Shown: piece after piece, positions 27,653 to 36,583 of the stretch
Numbering within the stretch: the first letter of the stretch is position 1
Layout: each line of letters begins with the position of its first letter
Origin: Nocardia mangyaensis
GTDB lineage: Bacteria; Actinomycetota; Actinomycetes; Mycobacteriales; Mycobacteriaceae
Length of the DNA stretch: 64,000 nt
Assembly (NCBI RefSeq): GCF_001886715.1
Contig: NZ_CP018082.1
Location: forward strand, 5,084,001 to 5,148,000
Reading direction: 5' to 3'
Made by a program: the position numbers and the translations under genes
Notes under the pieces: model-generated
Told to the model about the DNA's origin: nothing
Seen by the model: only the letters and a program-made list of their open reading frames with translations
The model's database searches: none

Positions 27653-27680
27653 CGTGAGTCGACGACGAAGCTGACTCACG
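27653..27680. terminator. Possible hairpin downstream of the broken HTH gene
   Basis: CGTGAGTC and GACTCACG form a perfect 8-bp stem around a 12-nt loop, 21 nt past the remnant's stop. It could serve as a terminator; evidence is only the dyad. Confidence 0.35.
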
Positions 27681-27856
27681 GGAGCTGGCGGAGGCCCCTC
27701 ACAGGAGCCCGTCGGGGTGACCCGCGCAGTCCGCTAGCGCCCCGACCACCCCTGGCAGCGGTGTCGCCACTACCAAACGGCCGGTGCGCAAGACCAAGCC
27801 TGATCCCAACAGAACCCGTCGAGTGAACGCGCTCGACCGCACTCAGCGGTCGGGAC

Positions 27857-29215
27857 CTATCGGGCGGCGACGGGTTCGATGCCGCCGCGGTGGTAGCGGG
27901 TGGCGGCGTTCCAGAGGAAGAAGCTGTCGATGCCCGCGTCTCGGGTGGCGTCGATCTGGGCGCGGATCTCGTTGTCGCCGTAGGGGACGCCGAGGCTGAA
28001 GTCCTGGAGCCAGGGGATCACGGTGGCGCCGGTGTTCGCGGTGACGGTTTGGAAGTCTTGGAGTGAGCGGAAGGTGATGTCGTAGGGCTGGGCGTTGGGG
28101 TTGGCGACGCCGTATTCGCCGGAGTTCCAGTGGGAGGGGTAGACCATGGGGGCGACGAAGTCGACGCTGCGGGACATGAGCGGGATGTCCTGGGCGATCT
28201 CGTCGGGTCGGGTCGAGGCGATACCGTAGACCGCGGCGCTGAGGTGGGCGCCCGCCAGATGCACCGGATACCGGCTCTGGGCAAGGAAATCCGCGACCGC
28301 CTGGGACGGGGTGCCGGTGAGTCCGGCGAAACTCATGCTGTTCAGGCTGCCGTCGGGACGGCGGACGTAGTCGTACATGACGCCGTCGAAACCGAGCTGC
28401 GCGGCTTCCACCGCCAGATCGATGTTGTATCGGCGCACCTCGGGATGGGCGAAATTGGTGAAGGCGATCGCGCCGTAGTGGCTGGAATAGGGTTGCCCGG
28501 AAGGGTTTTGGACGACCCAGTCGGGTCGGCCGTGGCGCCAGGCCCACGCGGCCACCGTCGGATCACGGAACGCGACGATGCGGCCGACCACCTGCACGCC
28601 GAGATCATGCAGGTGCGCGAGAGCCGCTTTGGCATCGTAAATCGTTTCGACCGCACCGGATTCGCGAGCGAGCGGCACCTGGGAGTCGTAGCCGACGACG
28701 CCGTCCTCGTCCTTGATGTCGAGCTGCACGGTGTCGATACGGCCTTCGCGGGCGAGATCGAGCACGGCTTCGCGCAGCCCCTCGTGTGACCAGGCATGCG
28801 CGGTGACGTGCACCGCCCGCATCCGCGGCAGCGTGACCGCGGTGACGACGGCGCTGCTGCTCTGGTTCCCGGCAGCGTCCACCGCGACGACCTCGACGGC
28901 GGGCGCCCACGGCACCTCGATCTCGAAGGAGCCGTCCGGATCGGGCGTCACGCTCACCGAGCCGATGAAAACACGCACCGCGTCGATGGTGTTGCCGCGC
29001 ACCACAACCGGTGCACGATAGGAGCCTGTGGGTTCTACCGGGAGCACCTGCAGTGCCGGCGGCGCGGTATCCGCCACCGGCGTGCCGCCCGATCTGCTCA
29101 GCGCGAATCCGGCCGACAACGCGACCACCACCACGGCGAGAACCACCCCGACGACGATCATCACCGATCGTCGTCGATCGACCGACCGGAGTCGCAAACC
29201 CAACGCCCACACCAA
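27857..29215 (-). CDS. Membrane-anchored putative glycoside hydrolase (DUF4015)
   Basis: A 452-residue protein. Positive residues (LRLRSVDRRRS) precede one transmembrane helix at about 18-42, so the bulk is extracytoplasmic. A small Ig-like segment (about 60-130) leads into the catalytic domain. That domain resembles the putative glycoside hydrolase family DUF4015/COG1306: DTVQLDIKDEDGVVGYDS, FDGVMYDYVRRPDG with an Asp-Tyr pair at a strand end, and APMVYPSHWNSGEYGV. Substrate unknown, possibly a cell-envelope glycan. The start is TTG 29215 or GTG 29212. It is divergent from a polysaccharide deacetylase across 123 nt. Confidence 0.82.
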   Translation of the reverse strand: MVWALGLRLRSVDRRRSVMIVVGVVLAVVVVALSAGFALSRSGGTPVADTAPPALQVLPVEPTGSYRAPVVVRGNTIDAVRVFIGSVSVTPDPDGSFEIEVPWAPAVEVVAVDAAGNQSSSAVVTAVTLPRMRAVHVTAHAWSHEGLREAVLDLAREGRIDTVQLDIKDEDGVVGYDSQVPLARESGAVETIYDAKAALAHLHDLGVQVVGRIVAFRDPTVAAWAWRHGRPDWVVQNPSGQPYSSHYGAIAFTNFAHPEVRRYNIDLAVEAAQLGFDGVMYDYVRRPDGSLNSMSFAGLTGTPSQAVADFLAQSRYPVHLAGAHLSAAVYGIASTRPDEIAQDIPLMSRSVDFVAPMVYPSHWNSGEYGVANPNAQPYDITFRSLQDFQTVTANTGATVIPWLQDFSLGVPYGDNEIRAQIDATRDAGIDSFFLWNAATRYHRGGIEPVAAR

Positions 29216-29338
29216 CTTCCACTGTTGTCGTCAGGCCACTATCTCGCAGATCGAGGATCCGCCGCCGGATATCGAAAGATCGAGGGAAAACCTTTGCCGC
29301 CGCGTAATATCGCCACGATGGCAGGTGGTTCGAACACG

Positions 29339-30319
29339 ATGATCCGAGTTGCGCCCGCGCTCCTGCTGGCCGCGGCACTCACCGCCTGCACGGCACCGGC
29401 GCAGAGCGAGCAACCGCCCGCACCGGCGACGACAACGACACCGGCACCACCGAATCCGGCCGAGATCGCCGCCAACGAACTGGGACTCGTCCCGGTGCTG
29501 ATGTATCACCAGATCACCCCGCATCCGGCAGGCGAGTACGACCAGACCCCGGCGGAGTTCCGCGACGAACTCGAACGGCTGCACCGCGAGGGCTACCGAC
29601 CGGTGACCGCCGCCCAGTACATCGCCGGCGAGCTCGACCTACCGGCCGGCACCCATCCGGTGGTGCTCACCTTCGACGACTCCACCCGCAGCCAGCTCAC
29701 GTTCACCGACACCGGGGAGGTGGACCCGGACAGTGCCGCGGGCATCCTCGCCGAGTTCGGCGCCCGCTACCCGGATTTCCGACCCGTCGCCACGTTCTAC
29801 GTCAACAACGAGCCCTTCGGCGGTGACCCGCGCGCTCTGCCCTGGCTGGCCGCGCACGGCCACGAGATCGGCGCGCACACGGCCGCTCACGCCCACCTGG
29901 CGAGCCTGGACGCCGACAACGTGCAGCGCGAGTTCGTGCAGAATGTGCGCGCGGTGACCGCGGCCGCGCCGGAGGTGACCGTGCGCACCATGGCACTGCC
30001 GCTCGGCATCTATCCCCGCGATCACGCCCTGGCAGCCGCGGGCAGCTGGGATGGCACGTCCTACGCCTTCGACGCGGTGATGCTGGTCGGCGCGAATCCG
30101 GCCCCCGCGCCGTACGGCGCCGTCGACCGGGCCGCCGTGCCGCGCATCCGATCGGGTCTGGGCGCGGTTCCGTTCGATTCCGCCTACTGGTTGGACTGGC
30201 TCGCCGCCAACCCCGACCAGCGTTACACCGCCGACGGCGATGCCACGCGCATCTCCTTCCCCCGGCACCTCGCGACAGAACTCGATGCTCGCTGGGCGGA
30301 CCGGGCCAACCCGTACTGA
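29339..30319 (+). CDS. Lipoprotein polysaccharide deacetylase (CE4)
   Basis: A 326-residue lipoprotein with a short signal and LTAC lipobox (Cys17), then a proline/threonine linker. The NodB-fold domain has VPVLMYHQI, the metal/catalytic TFDDS motif, and HEIGAHTAAHAHL with the HxxxH metal ligands. It should remove acetyl groups from an envelope glycan. I chose ATG 29339, which gives a normal signal peptide and has GGTGG upstream; ATG 29318 is the alternative. The gene is convergent with the propeller lipoprotein, with two bases between stops. A divergent glycan hydrolase suggests a shared envelope role. Confidence 0.88.
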   Translation: MIRVAPALLLAAALTACTAPAQSEQPPAPATTTTPAPPNPAEIAANELGLVPVLMYHQITPHPAGEYDQTPAEFRDELERLHREGYRPVTAAQYIAGELDLPAGTHPVVLTFDDSTRSQLTFTDTGEVDPDSAAGILAEFGARYPDFRPVATFYVNNEPFGGDPRALPWLAAHGHEIGAHTAAHAHLASLDADNVQREFVQNVRAVTAAAPEVTVRTMALPLGIYPRDHALAAAGSWDGTSYAFDAVMLVGANPAPAPYGAVDRAAVPRIRSGLGAVPFDSAYWLDWLAANPDQRYTADGDATRISFPRHLATELDARWADRANPY

Positions 30320-30321
30320 GG

Positions 30322-31611
30322 TCAGGCGGGGGTGAAGGTGAAGATCTCGCCGAGGCGGGTGGCGACGACGATCTCGCCCTCCGGACCGATCGAGGTGCCG
30401 GTGGTGGTGCCGGTGGCACCGGGGAGGGGGTCGGAGTCGACGGTGTTGCCGTTGCGGGTGTCGAAGGTGATCAGGTTGAGGCCGGGGCCGATGGCGGCGA
30501 CGGTGTAGCCGATGCCGCCCGCGGTCTGGGCGGGCGTGCCGCGCAGGGCGAGATCCTTGCGCTCCCAGATGATCTCGGCGCGGTCATCCTCGTCGCGCAA
30601 GGCCGTCAGGTAGCCTTCGTCGCCCGCCGGGATGATCAGGCCGTCGGCGACGGCGATGCCCCCGACGGGGGTCCAGCCGAGATCGTGGGTCCAGCGGGTG
30701 CTGCCATCGGAGGTGTTCACCGCGATCAGGCGCCCGCTGTTGTCACCGACGTAGACGGTGTCACCGTCGGCGGACAGGGCGGGGCTGGTGGCACTGCCGC
30801 CGGTGAGCATGTCGGCGCTCCAGTCCTGGGTCACCTTGCCCTCGGCGTAGCGCATCGCGCGCAGCGAGGCCGCGCCATTGCCAGGCTGCCACACGGTGAC
30901 GAAGAAGCGGCCGGTGGCCGGGTCGACGGCGGTGGTGTTGGCGACCGCGCAGCGCGGGCCGCCGGTGCGGCAGTCGTCGAGGCCGTCGCCGGAGGCAGGG
31001 CGCGTGAGGCGGGGGAACCGCAGGAAGTCGGGTTCGCCGAGCAGTTGCAGGGTCGGCACCTCGCGACCGCCGGTCTGACGGCTGAGCACATCGACCTGAC
31101 CGGACTGGGTCACGGTCAGCAGCTTGCCGTCGCCGGTGAACTGGATCGCCACCGGGACCCCGGCCACGGGCGTGCGCCAGCGGGGCTGACCGAGGTAGTT
31201 GAACGAGTTGACCGCGCCGTCGTCACCGACGTAGACGTTGGAGACCTGGTCGACCACGGTCGGCGCCTCGATCGTGGACGGCCCGAGCGGGTTGCAGAAG
31301 CGTTTGCGGCCGGTCAGCATCTGGAAGGAGAAGATCGCGCAGTTGCCGGTGCTCGTCGTGACGAACATCTGGCCCTCTTCGCCGATCGTCAACGGCTGGG
31401 CGATCGGTCCACCCACCGGACGCGACCAGCTCAGTGACACCGACTCCGCACCGCTCACCGGGCTGGTGCCACCGTTGCGGCCGTCGTGATGGACCGCGGG
31501 CCAACCCTTTCCGGCGCCGACCGTGATGTCGTCCACATCGGTGCCGCAGCCCGCCAGCGCCACCACACCGGCGGCAGCGAGCGAGGTCACGACACGAGTC
31601 CGAGTTCGCAC
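30322..31611 (-). CDS. PQQ-type beta-propeller lipoprotein (Rv3035-like)
   Basis: A 429-residue lipoprotein with lipobox LAGC (Cys22) and PQQ-like beta-propeller repeats: VDQVSNVYVGDDGAVNSFN, SADGDTVYVGDNSGRLIAVN and similar blades. GTG 31611 is preferred because AGGGAG lies eight bases upstream; ATG 31632 would add seven residues. Function is unknown. BamB-like scaffolding or envelope binding is possible, but this is a propeller-fold analogy only. Divergent from a hexapeptide acyltransferase, as I recall for Rv3034c/Rv3035. Confidence 0.85.
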   Translation of the reverse strand: MRTRTRVVTSLAAAGVVALAGCGTDVDDITVGAGKGWPAVHHDGRNGGTSPVSGAESVSLSWSRPVGGPIAQPLTIGEEGQMFVTTSTGNCAIFSFQMLTGRKRFCNPLGPSTIEAPTVVDQVSNVYVGDDGAVNSFNYLGQPRWRTPVAGVPVAIQFTGDGKLLTVTQSGQVDVLSRQTGGREVPTLQLLGEPDFLRFPRLTRPASGDGLDDCRTGGPRCAVANTTAVDPATGRFFVTVWQPGNGAASLRAMRYAEGKVTQDWSADMLTGGSATSPALSADGDTVYVGDNSGRLIAVNTSDGSTRWTHDLGWTPVGGIAVADGLIIPAGDEGYLTALRDEDDRAEIIWERKDLALRGTPAQTAGGIGYTVAAIGPGLNLITFDTRNGNTVDSDPLPGATGTTTGTSIGPEGEIVVATRLGEIFTFTPA

Positions 31612-31754
31612 CTGCTGATCTCCCTGTGTCATCGAGCCAAGGATCGGGGTATGGCACGGTAAGTGTGCGCTCCGAAAGTACTCTGTGTACCCGATGACCG
31701 AATCCCCGGGTGCTTGCCCGACGGATCGCCGTTCCATTCTCGAGGGAGTAGTTC

Positions 31755-32504
31755 GTGACGAGCATGTGGGGCGCGCCACTGAGCGCGCGCTGGCGTGGAT
31801 CACGCCGCCGCGATCCGCAGCAGGCGCGGTTTCTGACCAGGGACTCGCTGCGCTGGGTGCTCGCCAACCGCGCCTACACCCCCTGGTACCTGGTGCGGTA
31901 CTACCGGCTGGCCAAGTTCCGGCTGACCAATCCGCACATCGTGCTGCGCGGGATGGTGTTCCTCGGCCGCAATGTGGAGATCCACGCGACGCCGGAGCTG
32001 GCTCGCATGGAGATCGGCCGCTGGGTGCACATCGGCGACGGCAACGCCATCCGCTGCCACGAGGGTTCGCTGCGCATCGGCGACAAGGTGGTGTTCGGCA
32101 AGGACAACGTCGTCAACACCTACCTCGACATCGAGATCGGTGAATCGACCCTGGTCGCGGACTGGTGCTACATCTGCGACTTCGACCACAAGATGGACGA
32201 CATCACGCTGCCGATCAAGGACCAGGGCATCGCGAAGAGCCCCGTGCGGATCGGACCGGACACCTGGATCGCGGCCAAGGTGACCGTGCTGCGTGACACC
32301 CGCGTCGGCCGCGGCTGTGTGCTCGGCGCGCACGCGGTGGTGCGCGGCGATGTCCCCGACTTCTCCATCGCGGTCGGCGCACCGGCCAAGGTGGTCAAGA
32401 ACCGCAAGGTCGCCTGGGATGCCACCGCCGAGGAGCGCGCTGCCTACCTGGCGGCGCTGGCCGACATCGAACGCAAGAAGAACGCCGCCAGCAACGCGAA
32501 CTGA
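31755..32504 (+). CDS. Hexapeptide-repeat acyltransferase (Rv3034c-like)
   Basis: A 249-residue left-handed beta-helix acyltransferase. Hexapeptide turns are visible in IVLRGMVFLGRNVEIHAT, IGRWVHIGDGNAIRC and IGDKVVFGKDNVVN, then the catalytic-histidine region CDFDHKMDD and the closing GCVLGAHAVVRGDVPDF with VGAPAKVVKNRKV. It likely acetylates a sugar of the envelope or a glycolipid. GTG start with GAGGGAG six bases upstream. Divergent from the propeller lipoprotein over 143 nt. Confidence 0.88.
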   Translation: MTSMWGAPLSARWRGSRRRDPQQARFLTRDSLRWVLANRAYTPWYLVRYYRLAKFRLTNPHIVLRGMVFLGRNVEIHATPELARMEIGRWVHIGDGNAIRCHEGSLRIGDKVVFGKDNVVNTYLDIEIGESTLVADWCYICDFDHKMDDITLPIKDQGIAKSPVRIGPDTWIAAKVTVLRDTRVGRGCVLGAHAVVRGDVPDFSIAVGAPAKVVKNRKVAWDATAEERAAYLAALADIERKKNAASNAN

Positions 32505-32551
32505 GCCTGGACGTACCCGCCGTGTCGGTGCCGGTGGGTACGGTCACAGCC

Positions 32552-33088
32552 ATGAACAGCTATGCGGCGTTGCTGCGTGGGATCGGGCCATCGAACCCGC
32601 AGATGACCAACGACAAATTGCGTGCGGTGTTCACCGGCCTCGGGTTCACCGACGTGGGCTCGGTGGTGGCCAGCGGCAACATCGTCTTCCGCTGCGCCGA
32701 CACCGACGTCCCGGCGCTGGAGGACCGCATCCAGGAGGCCCTCAACGCCGAGCTGGGCATCCCCGGCGGCACCATCGTGCGCTCGCGGGAGGAGCTGCGG
32801 GCTCTGCTCGACAGCGACCCCTTCCCCGGTCTCACCCACAGCCGCGGGACCTACCTGATCGCCACCTTCTTCAAGGCGCTCGAGGCGCCCGCCGAGATCC
32901 CCGATTTCGACGATCCCCTCGCCCGGGTGGTCGGTGTCGACCGTGCCGCGCGTGCGGTCCTGGCCGTCGTCGACAACTCCGTGGGCAAGACCCCCGATTT
33001 CATGGCGTGGCTGGAAAAGCAGTACGGCAAGGACATCACCACCCGCACCTGGCTCACGGTCCAGCGAGTGGTCAAGAAGATGGGCTGA
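32552..33088 (+). CDS. DUF1697 domain protein
   Basis: A 178-residue cytosolic protein of the DUF1697 family. YAALLRGIGPSN and VASGNIVFRC with the tail SVGKTPDFMAWLEKQYGKDITTRTW are diagnostic. Biochemical function is unknown. I start it at ATG 32552; no strong ribosome site is seen. It follows the acyltransferase by 47 nt and is convergent with the helix-hairpin-helix gene. Confidence 0.88.
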   Translation: MNSYAALLRGIGPSNPQMTNDKLRAVFTGLGFTDVGSVVASGNIVFRCADTDVPALEDRIQEALNAELGIPGGTIVRSREELRALLDSDPFPGLTHSRGTYLIATFFKALEAPAEIPDFDDPLARVVGVDRAARAVLAVVDNSVGKTPDFMAWLEKQYGKDITTRTWLTVQRVVKKMG

Positions 33089-33118
33089 TCCGCGATGGCG
33101 GGCCTCGGGACAACCGCT

Positions 33119-33325
33119 TCAGGCGGCGAAGGTGAGGCCGCGGGCAGCCAGTTCCTCGGTGAGGATGCGAACGGCTTTGGGGCCGACGCCGTGGATGGCG
33201 AGCAGGGTCGCCGCGCTGACGGTGCTGAGGTGGGCGTAGCGGGTGTACCCGTGCGCGGCCAGTTCGCGGGTCGCGACCTTGCCGATCGTCCGCGGGAACT
33301 CGGTGTCGACGGTCTCGTCGGTCAT
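33119..33325 (-). CDS. Small helix-hairpin-helix protein
   Basis: A 68-residue protein with a helix-hairpin-helix motif: TLLAIHGVGPKAVRIL, as in non-sequence-specific DNA-binding domains. FPRTIGKVATRELAAHGYT forms the first half. Start ATG 33325 with AAAGGA five bases upstream, and ATGA overlap with the preceding methyltransferase stop, so it is the last gene of that operon. It may bind nucleic acid or be a partner of the methyltransferase. Confidence 0.85.
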   Translation of the reverse strand: MTDETVDTEFPRTIGKVATRELAAHGYTRYAHLSTVSAATLLAIHGVGPKAVRILTEELAARGLTFAA

Positions 33326-34620
33326 CGGCGTCCTTTCGATGCGTGCGCGGTGCACAGGAACACTGTCCCCGCGCGGCCGACTCGGGTGATCACCAGGGTG
33401 TAGGGGCGGGTGCCGCGGAGTTTGAGTTTCTTGCGGAGGGCGTCCGGGTCGATGTCGATGCCGCGGACGAGGATTTCCAGTGCTCCGCAGTCGCGGCGGG
33501 CGAGTTCCTGGCGCAGGGTCTTCTCGCGGAGGTCGAAGCGGTCTTCGATGCGGAAGCCGCGGACGCCGGACGGGACCGTGTCGCCGGTGAGGTAGGCGAT
33601 GTGGGGATCGAGTTGCCAGAGGCCGTGTTTCGCGGCGTAGTGGCGGACCAGACCCGCGCGGACGACGGCGCCGTCGGGGTCGATGATCCAGTCCCCGGGG
33701 GCGCGCTCGGGGATGTCGCCGGGGTCGGCGTCGGTGAGCGTGATCGCGGCGCCGCGCGAGTCGAGGACGGTGGCGCGGCGGGTGATGCCGTCACTCAGAC
33801 CGGGCGACCAGAGGCAGGCTTCGCGAACGGCGCCGTCGAGGGAGACGATCTCTACTTCGCCGTCCCAGCCGAGCCGGTCGAAATCGAGGCCGGGGGCGGA
33901 TTTCACGGCGATGTCGCGGCCCGCGTAAGCGGCGAGCAGGTCGGGCAGCGGGGGTTGGAGTTTCGCCGGATCGTAGGTGCGGCGGCCGTCGGCGCGACGG
34001 GCCGGGTCGGCGATGATCACGGTGTCCTTGCTGATCGGCGTGCGGGCATCAGCCCTGGCCAGCAGGATGTTTCGGCTCCGAGCCGCGGTGTCGGCGAGAT
34101 CGGGCTCGCTGCGGTCCCCGGCGACAAGGCCCCGGGCGAGCCGGTCCGTACCGGCGACACGAGCGACTCCGGTCCCTCCGACATCCGACAGGGGCGCGAC
34201 GCCGAGATTGTGGGCGGCCATGGCCAACCGCACCTCGTCGAGATCGCTGCCGATCACCGCGGGGCACACCGCAGCCAACTCGGCCAGTTCCGCACCGATC
34301 GAACAGGTGACGTCGTGCACCGAACGCCCGGCCAACCGGGCGGCCCGATGCCGGGCCACCAGCGCAGGCGTGGCCTGCTGCAGCGCGTCGTCGGTGAACA
34401 GCCAGTCCGCGGCCGCGGGCAGCTTCACCACGGCCTTGCGACGCAAGCGCACCGTCTCGATCAGCGCCGCGGCCTGGTCGCCGAACGAGCGACGCACCTG
34501 CTCGATGTCGCGCAGGTGCGTCGCGGGGGTCAGCTCCAGCCGGTCCACCTCGGTCAGCGCGGCGCGTCCTGCCGCGCTGCCGAGGTAGGCGACGTCGTCG
34601 CGGCCGAAGCGGTAGCCCAC
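33322..34620 (-). CDS. Class I SAM methyltransferase, THUMP-like (Rv3037c-like)
   Basis: A 432-residue protein of the THUMP-like/RsmD-type group. An N-terminal helical region (LTPATHLRDIEQVRRSFGDQAAAL) precedes the methyltransferase core VHDVTCSIGAELAELA and GSDLDEVRLAMAAHN, with DTVIIADPARRADGRRTY as the catalytic-loop equivalent of NPPY. KSAPGLDFDRLGWDGEVEIVSLDGAVREACLW follows. Mycobacterial Rv3037c has been proposed in methylglucose polysaccharide methylation, but an RNA substrate is equally compatible with this architecture. The GTG directly follows the preceding stop, so it is co-translated with the methyltransferase upstream. Confidence 0.85.
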   Translation of the reverse strand: MGYRFGRDDVAYLGSAAGRAALTEVDRLELTPATHLRDIEQVRRSFGDQAAALIETVRLRRKAVVKLPAAADWLFTDDALQQATPALVARHRAARLAGRSVHDVTCSIGAELAELAAVCPAVIGSDLDEVRLAMAAHNLGVAPLSDVGGTGVARVAGTDRLARGLVAGDRSEPDLADTAARSRNILLARADARTPISKDTVIIADPARRADGRRTYDPAKLQPPLPDLLAAYAGRDIAVKSAPGLDFDRLGWDGEVEIVSLDGAVREACLWSPGLSDGITRRATVLDSRGAAITLTDADPGDIPERAPGDWIIDPDGAVVRAGLVRHYAAKHGLWQLDPHIAYLTGDTVPSGVRGFRIEDRFDLREKTLRQELARRDCGALEILVRGIDIDPDALRKKLKLRGTRPYTLVITRVGRAGTVFLCTAHASKGRR

Positions 34621-35598
34621 CTACTTCTGCGCGGCGCCCGGCTTCACGCCGGTGATCATCGCGTTGTAGAAGAACTCACGCGGGACGACCTTGCGCAGCA
34701 CGTTCTCGTCGAGCCAGCTCAGGCCGAGCCAGGCGCGGTACTGCGCCATCCGGTAGCCCATGGTCAGCTTCTCGTCCGGCACGGCCGCTTCGAAGGTACG
34801 CACCGGCCAGCCCCAGAGGGCGGCGGCGAATTCTTCGGTGGTGGCCTTCACATCGACGGCACCGGCCGAGGACGCCATCTTCTCGAGGTCGCTCGGGTCG
34901 AAGGTGTGCAGGTCGACGACGGCCTCGAGCGCGGCGGCGCGAGAGGACTCGTCCAGTTCGGTCTGCGGACGACGCCAGCCGGACAGGAACGGCAGCTTGG
35001 TGATCTCGGTGGTCACCTTCCAGGTGGCCTGGCCGAGCTTGCGGGCGTAGAGGTTGCCGACCGTGGTCGGTTCACCGGCGAAGACGAACCGTCCGCCGGG
35101 CTTGAGGACGCGCAGGCACTCCTTCAGCGCCAGTTCCACGTCGGGGATGTGGTGCAGCACGGCGTGGCCACAGACCAGGTCGAAGGTGTCGTCGTCGTAC
35201 GGGATGGTCTCGGCGTCGGCGACGCGACCGTCGACATCCAGGCCGAGGTGCTCGGCGTTGCGCAACGCGACCTTGACCATGCCGGGCGAGAGGTCGGTGA
35301 CCGAACCGGTCTTCGCGATGCCGCCCTGCATCAGGTTGAGCAGGAAGAACCCCGTGCCACAGCCGAGCTCGAGCGCCCGCTCGTAGGGCAGCGGGGCGGG
35401 GCCGACGGCGAGATCGAATCGGCCGCGGGCATACGCGATACAGCGTTCGTCATAGGAGATCGACCACTTGTCGTCGTAGGTCTCCGCTTCCCAGTCGTGA
35501 TAGAGGACCTGGGCGAGCTTGGTGTCTTTCAGCGCTGCTTCGACCTCGGCCTCGGTGGCGTGCGGGTTCGGCGCCGGGTCATCGGGGTGAACCGTCAT
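34621..35598 (-). CDS. Class I SAM-dependent methyltransferase (Rv3038c-like)
   Basis: A 325-residue methyltransferase. DWEAETYDDKWSISYD opens it, motif I is ALELGCGTGFFLLNL, followed by VTDLSPGMVKVAL, DLVCGHAVLHHIPDVE and RVLKPGGRFVFAGEPT. The C-terminal 100 residues (RTFEAAVPDEKLTMGYRMAQY) are specific to this actinobacterial group. Substrate unknown. I start at ATG 35598; the in-frame extension upstream has no recognisable content. First gene of the operon with the THUMP-like protein and the small HhH protein. Confidence 0.88.
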   Translation of the reverse strand: MTVHPDDPAPNPHATEAEVEAALKDTKLAQVLYHDWEAETYDDKWSISYDERCIAYARGRFDLAVGPAPLPYERALELGCGTGFFLLNLMQGGIAKTGSVTDLSPGMVKVALRNAEHLGLDVDGRVADAETIPYDDDTFDLVCGHAVLHHIPDVELALKECLRVLKPGGRFVFAGEPTTVGNLYARKLGQATWKVTTEITKLPFLSGWRRPQTELDESSRAAALEAVVDLHTFDPSDLEKMASSAGAVDVKATTEEFAAALWGWPVRTFEAAVPDEKLTMGYRMAQYRAWLGLSWLDENVLRKVVPREFFYNAMITGVKPGAAQK

Positions 35599-35797
35599 AA
35601 CAGCGCAGCTTACCCGCCGCCCCGAATCTTTTGCCGGGGCTCCCGACGTGACAATTCCGGCATCGGGCATGCGGTCCCAGCGAGACCTGTTCGAGGTGGC
35701 CGGGGAGTTACCCATGTATTCGCGAGATCAGCACTTACCTCCGGCCAGGAGCCTCGGAGTCGGCCGTAACTCACGGTGAAGTTCACCGGGATTCCGT

Positions 35798-36574
35798 CTA
35801 CCGTCCGGTGAAGACCGCGCTGTTCGGGCCCTCGGCGGCATAGGTGCGGGTGCCGACTCGGGTGTCGTCGGTCTCGAACAGGGCCGACCATTCGGTGACG
35901 GCGGCGGAGTGACCGTGGGGGCCCGCTTCGAAGACCGCTTTGGCCGCGGCGAGGGCGCGGGGGGCCGCGGTGACGAACTGGGCCGCCCAGGTGCGGGCGG
36001 CGGTGAGGACGTCGTCGGGCGGGACGACTTCGTCGACCAGGCCGAGGGCGGCGGCCTCCTCGGCGTCGACCAGCCGCCCGGTGTAGACGAGGTCTTTGGC
36101 CCGGCTGGCACCGATCAACAGCGAGAGCCTGCGGATGCCCGACAGCGGGATCAGGCCCGCTTTGATCTGCGGCAGGCCGAGCTTGACGTTGTCACCGACG
36201 ATGCGGTGGTCGGCACCGAGCGCCAGCTCGAGGCCCGCGCCGAGGCAGTAGCCGGTGATCGCGGCGACGGTCGGCTGCGGGACCCGGGTCAGGCAGCCCA
36301 GCGCGGCCTGCAGATCGGCCGCCATGGCCGCGGCCTGCCCGGCGTCGAGCTCGGCCAGCTCGCGCATCTCGTCGCCCGCGCTGAACACCCGCTCGTCGCC
36401 GTAGACGATCAGCGCGGCCACCCCGGGATGCTCGGCCACCGTGGCGGCCGCGGCCGCCACCTCGCGGGCCAGCTGGGTGTCGACGAGGTTCATCGGCGGG
36501 CGGTCGATGCGCAGCAGCGCGACGCCCCGCGTTGTCGGCTCGGCGGGCAGCTCGATGGTGACGAATTCGGCCAT
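35798..36574 (-). CDS. echA17: Enoyl-CoA hydratase/isomerase family protein (EchA17-like)
   Basis: A 258-residue crotonase-fold protein. The oxyanion-hole loops are VFSAGDEMRELAEL and GYCLGAGLELALGAD. One catalytic glutamate is kept (GLEL), but the second, normally in PE(I/V), is a glutamine here (KLGLPQIKAGLIP). True hydratase activity is therefore doubtful; isomerase, thioesterase-like or degenerate function is possible. It follows the NUDIX gene by nine nucleotides on the same strand, as I recall for Rv3040c-Rv3039c. Confidence 0.85.
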   Translation of the reverse strand: MAEFVTIELPAEPTTRGVALLRIDRPPMNLVDTQLAREVAAAAATVAEHPGVAALIVYGDERVFSAGDEMRELAELDAGQAAAMAADLQAALGCLTRVPQPTVAAITGYCLGAGLELALGADHRIVGDNVKLGLPQIKAGLIPLSGIRRLSLLIGASRAKDLVYTGRLVDAEEAAALGLVDEVVPPDDVLTAARTWAAQFVTAAPRALAAAKAVFEAGPHGHSAAVTEWSALFETDDTRVGTRTYAAEGPNSAVFTGR

Positions 36575-36583
36575 GCGGCAAAC

